From an uncultured Megamonas sp. (GTDB lineage: Bacteria > Bacillota_C > Negativicutes > Selenomonadales > Selenomonadaceae), in contig USPM01000011.1 of the NCBI GenBank assembly GCA_900556715.1, positions 1 to 29,492 of the forward strand: 29,492 nucleotides of DNA. The letters run 5' to 3'. The position numbers were made by a program, and so were the translations under genes. Shown one piece after another: positions 7,767-15,584 of this stretch. The notes below the pieces were generated by a model, which saw only the letters and a list, made by a program, of their open reading frames with translations, did no database searches and was not told where the DNA came from. Within the stretch, counting starts at the first letter, position 1, and each line of letters opens with the position of its first letter.

Positions 7767-7913
7767 TTAAACAGCATCGCGTCTGCCAGCCATAACCCAT
7801 GCATCGCTACGTTTAATACGAACAGCCATAACTTTACGACCAACCATCATTTCTACAGCAGCAGTAATAGCAGCTACTACTTCTTCGCTGATAGGAGCAT
7901 TATTATTTGCCAT
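7767..7913 (-). CDS. mmdE: MmdE-like small subunit of methylmalonyl-CoA decarboxylase (48 aa)
   Basis: ATG 7913 is preceded by AGGAGGA overlapping the mmdA stop region, and opens 48 codons. The peptide contains ISEEVVAAITAAVEMMVGRK followed by a basic, Trp-containing end (KRSDAWVMAGRRDAV). This pattern matches the epsilon subunit of the Veillonella decarboxylase and the C-terminal part of delta/OadG subunits, which stabilise the complex. There is no membrane helix, so it is not a full delta (MmdD) anchor. It sits exactly between mmdA and mmdC, where small subunits are found in characterised decarboxylase operons. The assignment is from remembered family features, not a search. Confidence 0.78.
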   Translation of the reverse strand: MANNNAPISEEVVAAITAAVEMMVGRKVMAVRIKRSDAWVMAGRRDAV

Positions 7914-7933
7914 CTTAAAATTCTCTCCTCCTA

Positions 7934-9469
7934 TTATAATGGAACATTACCATGTTTTTTCGCAGGACGTACTTCACGTTTGCTAGCAAGCATGTTCAAA
8001 GCAGTGATAATACGAGGACGAGTTTCTTTTGGTTCAATTACCATATCAACATATCCACGTTCTGCTGCTTTATATGGTGTAGCAAATTCAGCGATATATT
8101 CATCTGTATGAGCTTTTTTAGTTTCTGGATCATCTTTACGGAAAATAATATTTGCCGCACCAGCAGGACCCATAACTGCGATTTCAGATGTAGGCCAAGC
8201 CATAACTTGGTCAGCACCGAGTTCACGAGAGCACATAGCGAGGTAAGAACCACCATATGCTTTACGAGTGATAACTGTAACTTTAGGTACAGTTGCTTCA
8301 CAATAAGCATAAAGCATTTTTGCACCATGACGAATGATACCGCCGTATTCCTGGTCAGTACCTGGTAAGAAGCCAGGAACGTCAACAAGGTTAACGATTG
8401 GAATATTAAATGCGTCACAGAAACGAATGAAACGTGCAGATTTATCAGAAGCATTGATATCAAGACAACCTGCCATTACAGCTGGTTGGTTTGCAATGAT
8501 ACCAACAGAACGTCCATCGAAATGAGCAAAGCAAGTAATAATATTAGTTGCATAATGCTGATGAACTTCATAGAATTCACCATCATCAACGATAGAACGA
8601 ATAACATCTTTCATGTCATATGGCATGTTAGAGTTATCTGGAATTACAGTGTTTAATTCTTCATCCATACGGGATGGATCATCATTTGTAGGTCTTTCTG
8701 GAGCATCATCCATATTGTTGCTTGGTAAGAAGCTTAATAAGTAACGAATTTGTTCGATACAATCTTCTTCATTTTCAGCAGCAAAATGAGCAACACCAGA
8801 AGTAGTGTTATGAGTCATAGCACCACCGAGCTGTTCAGCTGTTACTTCTTCAGCAGTAACAGATTTGATAACAGCAGGACCAGTGATAAACATCTGGCTA
8901 GTATTTTTTACCATGTAAATAAAGTCAGTAAGAGCTGGAGAATATACAGCACCACCTGCACATGGTCCCATGATTACAGAAATCTGAGGAACTACACCGG
9001 AAGCATCAGTATTTCTCTGGAAAATTCCGCCGTAACCAGAAAGTGCATCAACTGCTTCTTGAATACGAGCCCCGCCGGAATCATTGATACCAACGCAAGG
9101 AGCACCCATTTTCAAGGACATTTCCTGTACTTTCCAGATTTTTTTAGCATGCATTTCACCAAGAGAACCACCTTCAACAGTGAAGTCCTGAGCGTAAGCA
9201 TATACTAAACGTCCGTCAACTGTACCATAACCTGTGATTACACCTTCAGCAGGTAAATCTTTCTTTTCCTGACCGAAGTTAGTGCAACGATGTTTTACAA
9301 ACTGATCTAATTCTACAAATGTACCTTCATCAAAAAGTTTTTCAATACGTTCACGAGCAGTCATTTTGCCTTTAGCATGTTGTTTTGCAACACGTTTAGG
9401 TCCGCCTGCTTGTAAAATATGTTCCTTTTTGGCATTCATGAGGTCAATTCGTTCTTGAACTGTAGCCAA
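7934..9469 (-). CDS. mmdA: Methylmalonyl-CoA decarboxylase alpha subunit (carboxyltransferase)
   Basis: This subunit transfers the carboxyl group of (S)-methylmalonyl-CoA to biotin on MmdC, giving propionyl-CoA. The 511-residue product has the two crotonase-like halves of acyl-CoA carboxyltransferases. The N-terminal half has GGSLGEMHAKKI and NDSGGARIQEAVDALSGYG. The C-terminal half has LVDVPGFLPGTDQEYGGIIRHGAK and KAYGGSYLAM. Length and motifs match MmdA/PccB-type proteins. The start is TTG 9469, 7 bases after AAGGAGG, giving the expected short N-terminus MATVQERI. It follows the epimerase by 48 bases. Propionyl-CoA carboxylase beta is a close homologue, but no biotin carboxylase is encoded nearby, so decarboxylation is the better reading. 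Confidence 0.94.
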   Translation of the reverse strand: MATVQERIDLMNAKKEHILQAGGPKRVAKQHAKGKMTARERIEKLFDEGTFVELDQFVKHRCTNFGQEKKDLPAEGVITGYGTVDGRLVYAYAQDFTVEGGSLGEMHAKKIWKVQEMSLKMGAPCVGINDSGGARIQEAVDALSGYGGIFQRNTDASGVVPQISVIMGPCAGGAVYSPALTDFIYMVKNTSQMFITGPAVIKSVTAEEVTAEQLGGAMTHNTTSGVAHFAAENEEDCIEQIRYLLSFLPSNNMDDAPERPTNDDPSRMDEELNTVIPDNSNMPYDMKDVIRSIVDDGEFYEVHQHYATNIITCFAHFDGRSVGIIANQPAVMAGCLDINASDKSARFIRFCDAFNIPIVNLVDVPGFLPGTDQEYGGIIRHGAKMLYAYCEATVPKVTVITRKAYGGSYLAMCSRELGADQVMAWPTSEIAVMGPAGAANIIFRKDDPETKKAHTDEYIAEFATPYKAAERGYVDMVIEPKETRPRIITALNMLASKREVRPAKKHGNVPL

Positions 9470-9517
9470 AGTTATACCTCCTTAATAAAATCTATATCTA
9501 TTTAAATTTAATATAGA

Positions 9518-9940
9518 TTATTTTGTTTCATCTAAACGCTGAGCAAGTTCAACTAAGATACCGCTAGCTTTTGGATGAACGAACGCAATGCTAGAATTGC
9601 CAGCGCCGTAACGAGGTGCTTCGTCAATCATACGAACGCCTTTTTCTTTCATTTCAGCGATAGCTTCTTCAATGTTATCAACGTTTAATGCAACATGCTG
9701 AATACCAGAACGGCCACCATTTTTTGCAAGATATTTTGCAATTGGGCCATCTTCAGTTGTAGATTCCAAAAGTTCAAGTTCAACTTCACCACATGGAACG
9801 AAGCTTACTTTTACTTTTTGATCTTCAATAACTTCATCTTCTTTAGTAATTTTAATACCTAAAACTTCTTCATAGAATTTTTTTGCTTCTTGAAGATTTG
9901 GTACAGCAATACCGATATGGTCAACTCTGTTGATTTTCAT
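9518..9940 (-). CDS. mce: Methylmalonyl-CoA epimerase
   Basis: This converts (R)- to (S)-methylmalonyl-CoA, joining the mutase product to the decarboxylase. The 140-residue protein has the two beta-alpha-beta-beta-beta modules of the vicinal oxygen chelate fold. Visible metal-ligand candidates are His8 (DHIGIAV), His82 (IQHVAL) and Glu131 (ILVELAQ), at the positions known for the Propionibacterium enzyme. AGGAGGG precedes the ATG. It sits between meaB and mmdA, 36 bases after meaB, exactly where its substrate and product enzymes meet. Confidence 0.96.
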   Translation of the reverse strand: MKINRVDHIGIAVPNLQEAKKFYEEVLGIKITKEDEVIEDQKVKVSFVPCGEVELELLESTTEDGPIAKYLAKNGGRSGIQHVALNVDNIEEAIAEMKEKGVRMIDEAPRYGAGNSSIAFVHPKASGILVELAQRLDETK

Positions 9941-9976
9941 TGATAAAACCCTCCTGATATAAATATTATATCTAAA

Positions 9977-10918
9977 TTATTTTTTTAACATATTGTCCAT
10001 AATAGTATTAACTACTGTATATGGATCGTTTTGACGATTTTCGATAGCTTTTACATAAGTATCTAATTCGCCAGTTTTTACAATATGTTCAGTTATATAA
10101 GAACCAATAGATGCACTTAAGCGGTCTAATAACTCATTTTTAGCACGTTTGTGACGTCTAATAGCTAATGTTCCACTTTCTACTAAATATTTTTGATGTT
10201 CAGTAATTGTATCTATTAATTCATTAATACCTTCGCCTCTACTAGCCATAACCTTTTTAACTGGAGGACGCCAATCAGGTGTTTCTCCATCAAGGTCTAG
10301 CATCATATTAAGCTCTGTATATAATTTATCTGCACCATCAAGATCTGCTTTATTGATAGTGAAGATATCACCAATTTCCAATATTCCTGCTTTTATAGCT
10401 TGGATATCATCTCCAAGGCCTGGTACCATTACAACCATAGTGGTATCAGCCGCTTTAACGATATCAACCTCAGATTGTCCTACCCCTACAGTTTCAACAA
10501 TAATCACATCTTTGCCAAAGGCATCCATAGCTTTTATTGCATCAGCTGTTTTATGAGATAAGCCGCCTAAGCTACCTCTTGTCCCCATACTACGGATAAA
10601 GACACCTTCATCGAGGGTTAAGCTGTTCATTCTTATACGGTCACCTAAAATAGCTCCGCCTGTGAATGGACTAGTTGGGTCAATAGCTATAATACCAACT
10701 GTTTTTCCCTGATTACGATAAGCTCTTGCGAGTCTATCGGTAAGAGTGGATTTACCTGCACCTGGTGGGCCAGTAATACCAAGGACAAAGGCATGCCCAG
10801 TATGTGGATACAGTTTTTTCATGATTTCTACTGCAGCATCTGTTTCATTTTCAATTGCTGTAATCGCACGAGTGAGAGCTAAACGATTTCCGTTTAACAA
10901 TTCTTGAGCTATATCCAT
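9977..10918 (-). CDS. meaB: Methylmalonyl-CoA mutase chaperone GTPase MeaB
   Basis: This is a G3E-family GTPase that gates cofactor loading into methylmalonyl-CoA mutase and protects it from inactivation. The 313-residue protein has the Walker A motif GPPGAGKST at residues 50-58, the DPTSPF segment, the metal-binding ETVGVGQSE segment, and NKAD for guanine recognition. The C-terminal helical dimerisation arm is present. AAAGGTGG precedes the ATG. It is separated from the B12-binding mutase subunit by 150 bases that hold a 15-bp hairpin, so its level may be set differently from the mutase. The old name ArgK (arginine kinase) is a misannotation of this family. Confidence 0.95.
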   Translation of the reverse strand: MDIAQELLNGNRLALTRAITAIENETDAAVEIMKKLYPHTGHAFVLGITGPPGAGKSTLTDRLARAYRNQGKTVGIIAIDPTSPFTGGAILGDRIRMNSLTLDEGVFIRSMGTRGSLGGLSHKTADAIKAMDAFGKDVIIVETVGVGQSEVDIVKAADTTMVVMVPGLGDDIQAIKAGILEIGDIFTINKADLDGADKLYTELNMMLDLDGETPDWRPPVKKVMASRGEGINELIDTITEHQKYLVESGTLAIRRHKRAKNELLDRLSASIGSYITEHIVKTGELDTYVKAIENRQNDPYTVVNTIMDNMLKK

Positions 10919-10982
10919 ATAAGCACCACCTTTGATGTTAGCTCCTGTCCCTTACTAGCACAGAAGCCACACAATTATACTA

Positions 10983-11030
10983 AAAATCATCTTGTCTCCT
11001 TATAGAGACTAAGAAAGACAAGATGATTTT
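10983..11030 (-). terminator. 15-bp intercistronic hairpin between mcmB and meaB (partial terminator or stabiliser)
   Basis: Positions 10983-10997 and 11016-11030 are perfect inverted repeats around an 18-base loop. A competing inner hairpin is possible (GTCTC 10994-10998 with GAGAC 11005-11009). On the minus strand only TTTTT follows, three or four of these bases being part of the stem, so full termination is doubtful. Read-through, attenuation or mRNA protection would fit a gene in mid-operon. Confidence 0.55.
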
Positions 11031-11068
11031 CTTCATATTATTTAATTTAACAAAATCAAATGTTTAAA

Positions 11069-11458
11069 TTAATCTTTTTTTACGTTAGCTTTAATAAAGT
11101 CAATAACGTCTGTTGTTGGTGTACCAGGAGTAAATACTTCTGCAATACCTGCTTCTTTAAGAGCTGGGATATCGCCTTCTGGAATAACGCCACCACCGAT
11201 GATTAATACATCTTTCATTCCTTTTTCTCTAACGAGATTTACAACTTTAGGGAAAAGATGTGGATGAGCACCAGAAAGGATACTCATAGCAACAACATCA
11301 ACGTCTTCCTGTAAAGCTGCTTCTGCAATCTGTTCAGGAGTCTGACGAAGACCTGTATAAATTACTTCAAAGCCTGCATCGCGAAGAGCACGTGCTACAA
11401 CTTTTGCTCCGCGGTCATGACCATCTAAACCTGGTTTTGCTACTAATACTCTAATCAT
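11069..11458 (-). CDS. mcmB: Methylmalonyl-CoA mutase, B12-binding subunit
   Basis: This is a 129-residue cobalamin-binding flavodoxin-like domain. DGHDRG near residues 12-17 supplies the lower-ligand histidine (DxHxxG). SILSGAH and the glycine-rich [11 protein letters not shown] line the nucleotide tail of B12. It pairs with the catalytic subunit encoded 28 bases upstream; in most mutases the two are one chain. GGAGGT at 11466-11471 lies 7 bases before ATG 11458, so a longer reading from TTG 11473 is rejected. The split form is known from archaea and some anaerobic Firmicutes. Confidence 0.93.
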   Translation of the reverse strand: MIRVLVAKPGLDGHDRGAKVVARALRDAGFEVIYTGLRQTPEQIAEAALQEDVDVVAMSILSGAHPHLFPKVVNLVREKGMKDVLIIGGGVIPEGDIPALKEAGIAEVFTPGTPTTDVIDFIKANVKKD

Positions 11459-11486
11459 TATATTTACCTCCAAATATCTTCACTTA

Positions 11487-13139
11487 TTAAAGATTTACAT
11501 GTGCTTCATATTCGCCGAATACTTTACGCATTACGCCACAGATTTCTCCGAGAGTTGCATATGTTTTAACGGCAGCGAGGATATGAGGCATAAGATTTTC
11601 GTTTTCATCTTTACAAGCAGCTTCTAAGTCAGCAAGAGCAGCTTCTACAGCAGCGTTGTCACGTTTAGCTTTCATAGCTTCAACTTTAGCTTTTTGTTTT
11701 TCACCAACGGAAGCATCAACTTTAAGAAGACCTTCAACTGGTTTTTCTTCCATCTGGAATTTGTTTACGCCGACAATTGTTCTAGCACCGGATTCAACAT
11801 CCATCTGCCATTTGTAAGCACTATCCTGAATTTCTTTCTGGATATAACCTTTTTCAATTGCAGATACAGCACCGCCAATTTCGTCGATTTTTTTGATGTA
11901 ATCCCAAGCTTCTTTTTCGATTCTGTTAGTCATAGCTTCAACATAGTAAGAACCAGCAAGTGGATCAATAACATCAGCTAAACCACTTTCGTAAGCAACG
12001 ATTTGTTGTGTACGAAGAGCAATTGTAACAGATTCCTGAGTTGGAAGAGCAAGAGCTTCATCACGGGAGTTAGTATGAAGGGACTGAGTACCACCCATAA
12101 CAGCAGCTGCAGTCTGTAAAGCAACACGAATGATGTTGTTGTTAGGCTGTTGAGCTGTAAGCATAGAACCAGCAGTCTGAGTATGGAAACGAAGTTTCAT
12201 GGATTTGTCTTTTTTAGCATGGAATCTTTCTTTCATAACTTTAGCCCAGATACGACGGGAAGCACGGAATTTAGCAACTTCTTCAAGTACGTTGTTATGA
12301 GCATTCCAGAAGAAGGAAAGACGACCAGCGAAAGCATCAACGTCAAGACCAGCTTTGATTGCTGCTTCAACATAAGCAATACCATCAGCAATAGTAAATG
12401 CGATTTCCTGAGCAGCAGTAGAACCAGCTTCACGAATATGGTAACCAGAAATGGAGATTGTATTCCATTTTGGTACATATTTAGAGCAATATTCAAAGAT
12501 ATTAGTGATAAGACGCATAGATGGACGTGGTGGGAAGATATATGTTCCACGAGCAGCATATTCTTTAAGAATATCGTTCTGGATTGTACCTTTTAATTGA
12601 TCTGCAGGTACACCTTGTTTTTCAGCAACTGCAATGTACATAGCTAAAAGTACAGATGCTGGAGCGTTGATTGTCATAGAAGTGGAAACTTTACCAAGAT
12701 CGATTTGATCGAAAAGAATTTCCATATCTGCTAAGGAGTCAATAGCAACACCAACTTTACCAACTTCACCTTCAGAGATGTCATCAGTGGAGTCATAACC
12801 GATCTGAGTTGGAAGGTCAAATGCACAAGAAAGTCCAGTAGCACCGGATTCGATTAAATAACGATAACGTTTGTTGGATTCTTCAGCAGTGGAGAAACCA
12901 GCATACATACGCATTGTCCAGAAACGACCACGATACATAGTAGGTTGAACACCACGAGTGTAAGGATATACACCTGGGAAGCTGATTTCATCAGCATAAT
13001 CAGTTCCTTCAATATCAAGTGGAGTATATAAACGTTGTTCTGGAAGATGTGGACGTTCTGGGAATTTTGCTATTGCTTTTTCAACATCAGCATTATACTC
13101 AGCTAATTCAGCTTGGATTTTTTCATTTTCATTGCTCAT
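11487..13139 (-). CDS. mcmA: Methylmalonyl-CoA mutase, catalytic (TIM-barrel) subunit
   Basis: This binds the CoA ester for the B12-dependent rearrangement of succinyl-CoA to (R)-methylmalonyl-CoA. The 550 residues span the substrate-binding barrel without a B12 domain. Tyr69 in [13 protein letters not shown] and Arg197 in ARGTYIFPP occupy the positions that distinguish methylmalonyl-CoA mutase from isobutyryl-CoA mutase (Phe and Gln there) and hydroxyisobutyryl-CoA mutase (Ile). This is judged from remembered family alignments. AGGAGG precedes the ATG. The gene lies 27 bases after scpC, and the chaperone meaB is downstream. [11 protein letters not shown] rather than AFDLATHRGYD places it with the archaeal/clostridial split type. 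Confidence 0.94.
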   Translation of the reverse strand: MSNENEKIQAELAEYNADVEKAIAKFPERPHLPEQRLYTPLDIEGTDYADEISFPGVYPYTRGVQPTMYRGRFWTMRMYAGFSTAEESNKRYRYLIESGATGLSCAFDLPTQIGYDSTDDISEGEVGKVGVAIDSLADMEILFDQIDLGKVSTSMTINAPASVLLAMYIAVAEKQGVPADQLKGTIQNDILKEYAARGTYIFPPRPSMRLITNIFEYCSKYVPKWNTISISGYHIREAGSTAAQEIAFTIADGIAYVEAAIKAGLDVDAFAGRLSFFWNAHNNVLEEVAKFRASRRIWAKVMKERFHAKKDKSMKLRFHTQTAGSMLTAQQPNNNIIRVALQTAAAVMGGTQSLHTNSRDEALALPTQESVTIALRTQQIVAYESGLADVIDPLAGSYYVEAMTNRIEKEAWDYIKKIDEIGGAVSAIEKGYIQKEIQDSAYKWQMDVESGARTIVGVNKFQMEEKPVEGLLKVDASVGEKQKAKVEAMKAKRDNAAVEAALADLEAACKDENENLMPHILAAVKTYATLGEICGVMRKVFGEYEAHVNL

Positions 13140-13166
13140 AATTAAAAATTCCTCCTAAAAAGGTTA

Positions 13167-14666
13167 TTATTTCATTGAACCTGTTTCCATGAATTTTTCA
13201 TGCCAGGACAAAGCTTCTTTAATAATATGTGGAGTTTGTGCATGTTTTGTTGCAGCTTCTGCTCTTTCCAAATAATCCATTAACATAGGTTTATAATCTG
13301 GATGAGCACATTTGTTAATAACTTCACGAGCTCTTTCGCGTGGAGCAAGACCTCTTAAGTCAGCTAAGCCTTGTTCTGTAACGATGATATCTACATCATG
13401 TTCTGTATGGTCAACATGAGAGCACATAGGAACGATAGAAGAGATAAGACCGTTTTTAGCAGTAGATGCTGTAAAGAAGCAAGTAAGGTAAGCGTTTCTA
13501 GCGAAGTCACCAGAACCACCAATACCATTCATCATTTTTGTACCCATAATGTGAGTGGAGTTTACATTACCATAAATATCGCATTCAATAGCTGTATTCA
13601 TAGCAATAACACCAATTCTTCTTACAACTTCTGGGCTATTGGAGATTTCCTGTGGACGAAGTAAAAGATGTTTTCTATATTCTTTGATATTTTCATAGAA
13701 ACGTTTTAATCCGTCTGGGGATGGAGATAATGCTGTACCAGATGCGAAGTTTAATTTACCAGCATCGATTAAGTCAAACATACCATCTTGGATAACTTCT
13801 GTATATACAGACAAGTCTTTCAAATCAGAATCAACGAAACCACTGATTACTGCATTTGCTACATTACCTACACCAGATTGTAAAGGTAAGAGATTTTTAG
13901 GCATATGACCTTTTTTAACTTCATTTTGAAGAAGTTCAATGATATATTCAGACATTTTGTGATCTGCTTCACTAATTTCGCCAAATGGACGAGTTTTATC
14001 TGTAATATCACAAGGAACAATGCATTTAATTTTATCTGGAGTGCAAGGTATGTAAGGTGTACCAATACGGTCGTTAGCCTTAACAATAGGAATTGGAAGA
14101 CGATGTGGTGGATCAAGTGGCACATAAACGTCATGCATACCTTCAAGTTCTAATGGCTGACTAGTATTTACTTCAACTATAACCATATCTGCTTGTTGAA
14201 CATAAGAAGCAGTATTACCCATAGATGTTGTTGGGATAATATTACCTTCTTCAGTAATAGCACAAGCTTCTACGATAGCAACATCTAATTTGCCATAGAA
14301 ACCATAACGTAATAATTGAGCTGATTCACTAAGATGTAAATCACTATAAGAAACTTCACCAGAGTTTATTAAATTTCTTAATAATTTGTTAGTTTGGTAT
14401 GGCATACGTTTGTCAATACCCTTAACTTCACAAAGTGCACCATCAAGTTCTGGTCCTACAGAAGCACCTGTATATAAATTAATTTTAAATGGGTGTTCTT
14501 TCATGCGTTCAGCAAGAGCCAAAGACACAGCTTTAGGATAACCAGATGGTGTAAATCCACTAGTTCCCACATTCATGCCTGGTTTAATTAACTCAGCAGC
14601 TTCCTGTGCACTGACAATTTTCGCATGCAAGGATTTATTACGCACACGATCTAAAATGTCAATCAT
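13167..14666 (-). CDS. scpC: Propionyl-CoA:succinate CoA-transferase
   Basis: This moves CoA from propionyl-CoA to succinate, releasing propionate and feeding succinyl-CoA to the mutase, so no ATP is spent on activation. The 499-residue class-I CoA-transferase has the N-terminal GTSGFTPSGYPKAV segment, the catalytic Glu290 in VYTEVIQDG (the Acetobacter succinate:acetate enzyme uses Glu294), and GIGGSGDFARNAY near 385. Length fits the succinate CoA-transferase subfamily. AAGGAGGAG precedes the ATG. It is the first gene of the propionate operon, behind a strong promoter. Acetyl-CoA may also be a donor, as in related Cat1 or AarC enzymes; the operon makes propionyl-CoA the natural one. Confidence 0.93.
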   Translation of the reverse strand: MIDILDRVRNKSLHAKIVSAQEAAELIKPGMNVGTSGFTPSGYPKAVSLALAERMKEHPFKINLYTGASVGPELDGALCEVKGIDKRMPYQTNKLLRNLINSGEVSYSDLHLSESAQLLRYGFYGKLDVAIVEACAITEEGNIIPTTSMGNTASYVQQADMVIVEVNTSQPLELEGMHDVYVPLDPPHRLPIPIVKANDRIGTPYIPCTPDKIKCIVPCDITDKTRPFGEISEADHKMSEYIIELLQNEVKKGHMPKNLLPLQSGVGNVANAVISGFVDSDLKDLSVYTEVIQDGMFDLIDAGKLNFASGTALSPSPDGLKRFYENIKEYRKHLLLRPQEISNSPEVVRRIGVIAMNTAIECDIYGNVNSTHIMGTKMMNGIGGSGDFARNAYLTCFFTASTAKNGLISSIVPMCSHVDHTEHDVDIIVTEQGLADLRGLAPRERAREVINKCAHPDYKPMLMDYLERAEAATKHAQTPHIIKEALSWHEKFMETGSMK

Positions 14667-14719
14667 TAAAAATTCTCCTCCTTACCAAATTATATTGTTG
14701 CATTATTATGTCGTTTTCC

Positions 14720-14748
14720 ATTATATCATTGTCTAATACGATAATCAA
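14720..14748 (-). promoter_or_regulatory. Promoter of the propionate operon
   Basis: On the minus strand TTGATT (14743-14748) and TATAAT (14720-14725) are separated by 17 bases. Transcription would start near 14712, leaving a leader of about 46 bases before scpC. Confidence 0.78.
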
Positions 14749-14760
14749 AGATTATTGTAT
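14736..14760. promoter_or_regulatory. 25-bp dyad over the -35 of the propionate promoter (putative operator)
   Basis: ATACGATAATC (14736-14746) and GATTATTGTAT (14750-14760) are inverted repeats with 10 of 11 positions paired and a 3-base centre. The dyad covers the whole -35 hexamer, as expected of a repressor site. It does not match the Rex consensus (TTGTGA or TTGTTA half-sites), although rex is the next gene upstream. The binding protein is unknown. Confidence 0.5.
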
Positions 14761-14922
14761 CATTTATGAAATAAATTTTTTCATTTATAATTTTTCATAA
14801 AAATATAAATAAAAATTATAAAAAAACAACACTCCATTTTAAAAAAAATAATAACGCATATCACTAACAAAAGCATACCACTACTAGGGAAAAGCGTCAA
14901 GTTTTACGATAGGAAAAGAAAG

Positions 14923-15549
14923 CTATTTTCCTGTAATATAATACGACAATCTACTAAGGCCTACTGATAAATCTTCATTGACTATTTTTACATCTTCAGG
15001 TACCTTCATTTTTACAGGTGCAAAATTCCAAATACCTTTAATATTTGCCTTAATCAATCTATCAGCTACTTGCTGAGCAAATTGTGCTGGTACAGCAATT
15101 ACCCCAATATCTATTTTTAATTTTTTAGCATATTCTGGTAAATCATCAATACTTTTTACTTTTACATGATTTACCGTCTTTCCAATGATATTGGGATCAT
15201 TATCAAACAACGCTACTAAATTAAAACCAAGTGCAATAAAATTTTGATAATTAGCAAGTGCCACACCTAAATGACCAATTCCCACAATAGCGATGTTCCA
15301 ATGATTATCAAGCCCTAAAATCTTGCCTACATTAAATTTAAGTTCATTGACATAATAGCCTACACCTTTTTTACCAAATTGGCCAAATAATGCCAAATCT
15401 TTTCTAATTTGCTCCGGTGTCAATTCTAATCGACGTCCTAATTCATCCGATGATATGATATCCATACCATCATCTTGGGCTAATCTTAAAGTTCTATAAT
15501 ATAATGGTAATCTGTCAATGGTTGCCTTAGAAATAGTTTGTTCTTTCAC
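14923..15549 (-). CDS. rex: Redox-sensing transcriptional repressor Rex
   Basis: Rex is a homodimeric repressor that leaves DNA when NADH rises, controlling fermentation and electron-transport genes. The N-terminal winged helix is about residues 1-75 (IDRLPLYYRTLR, SSDELGRRLELTPEQIRKDLALFG). It is followed by a Rossmann domain with GIGHLG and the DNDP acidic position, and a C-terminal helix. AAAGGAG lies 8 bases before GTG 15549 but only 3 before the in-frame ATG 15558, so GTG is preferred (208 residues). The ATG would add three residues. It is the last gene of the valS-folC-ligase run and lies directly upstream of the propionate operon. No Rex consensus site was found in the scpC promoter. 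Confidence 0.95.
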   Translation of the reverse strand: MKEQTISKATIDRLPLYYRTLRLAQDDGMDIISSDELGRRLELTPEQIRKDLALFGQFGKKGVGYYVNELKFNVGKILGLDNHWNIAIVGIGHLGVALANYQNFIALGFNLVALFDNDPNIIGKTVNHVKVKSIDDLPEYAKKLKIDIGVIAVPAQFAQQVADRLIKANIKGIWNFAPVKMKVPEDVKIVNEDLSVGLSRLSYYITGK

Positions 15550-15584
15550 TGCATTCACTCCTTTAGGGCTTGAATAAAATCTTT

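Noticed and set aside
8038..8463. Open frame of about 140 codons overlapping mmdA on the same strand
   Set aside because: It is out of frame within a clearly conserved gene, has no ribosome binding site and encodes a composition unlike real proteins. The same applies to similar frames inside mcmA (12233-12559) and scpC (13868-14146).
14667..14735. Cobalamin riboswitch before the B12-dependent mutase operon
   Set aside because: The leader of about 46 bases is far too short, and no B12-box-like sequence is seen there or between scpC and mcmA.
14762..14785. Possible Rex operator in the scpC upstream region
   Set aside because: ATGAAATAAATTTTTTCAT looks palindromic, but the TGA and TCA half-sites are 11 bases apart, not the 6 of the Rex consensus, and the outer TTG/CAA are missing.
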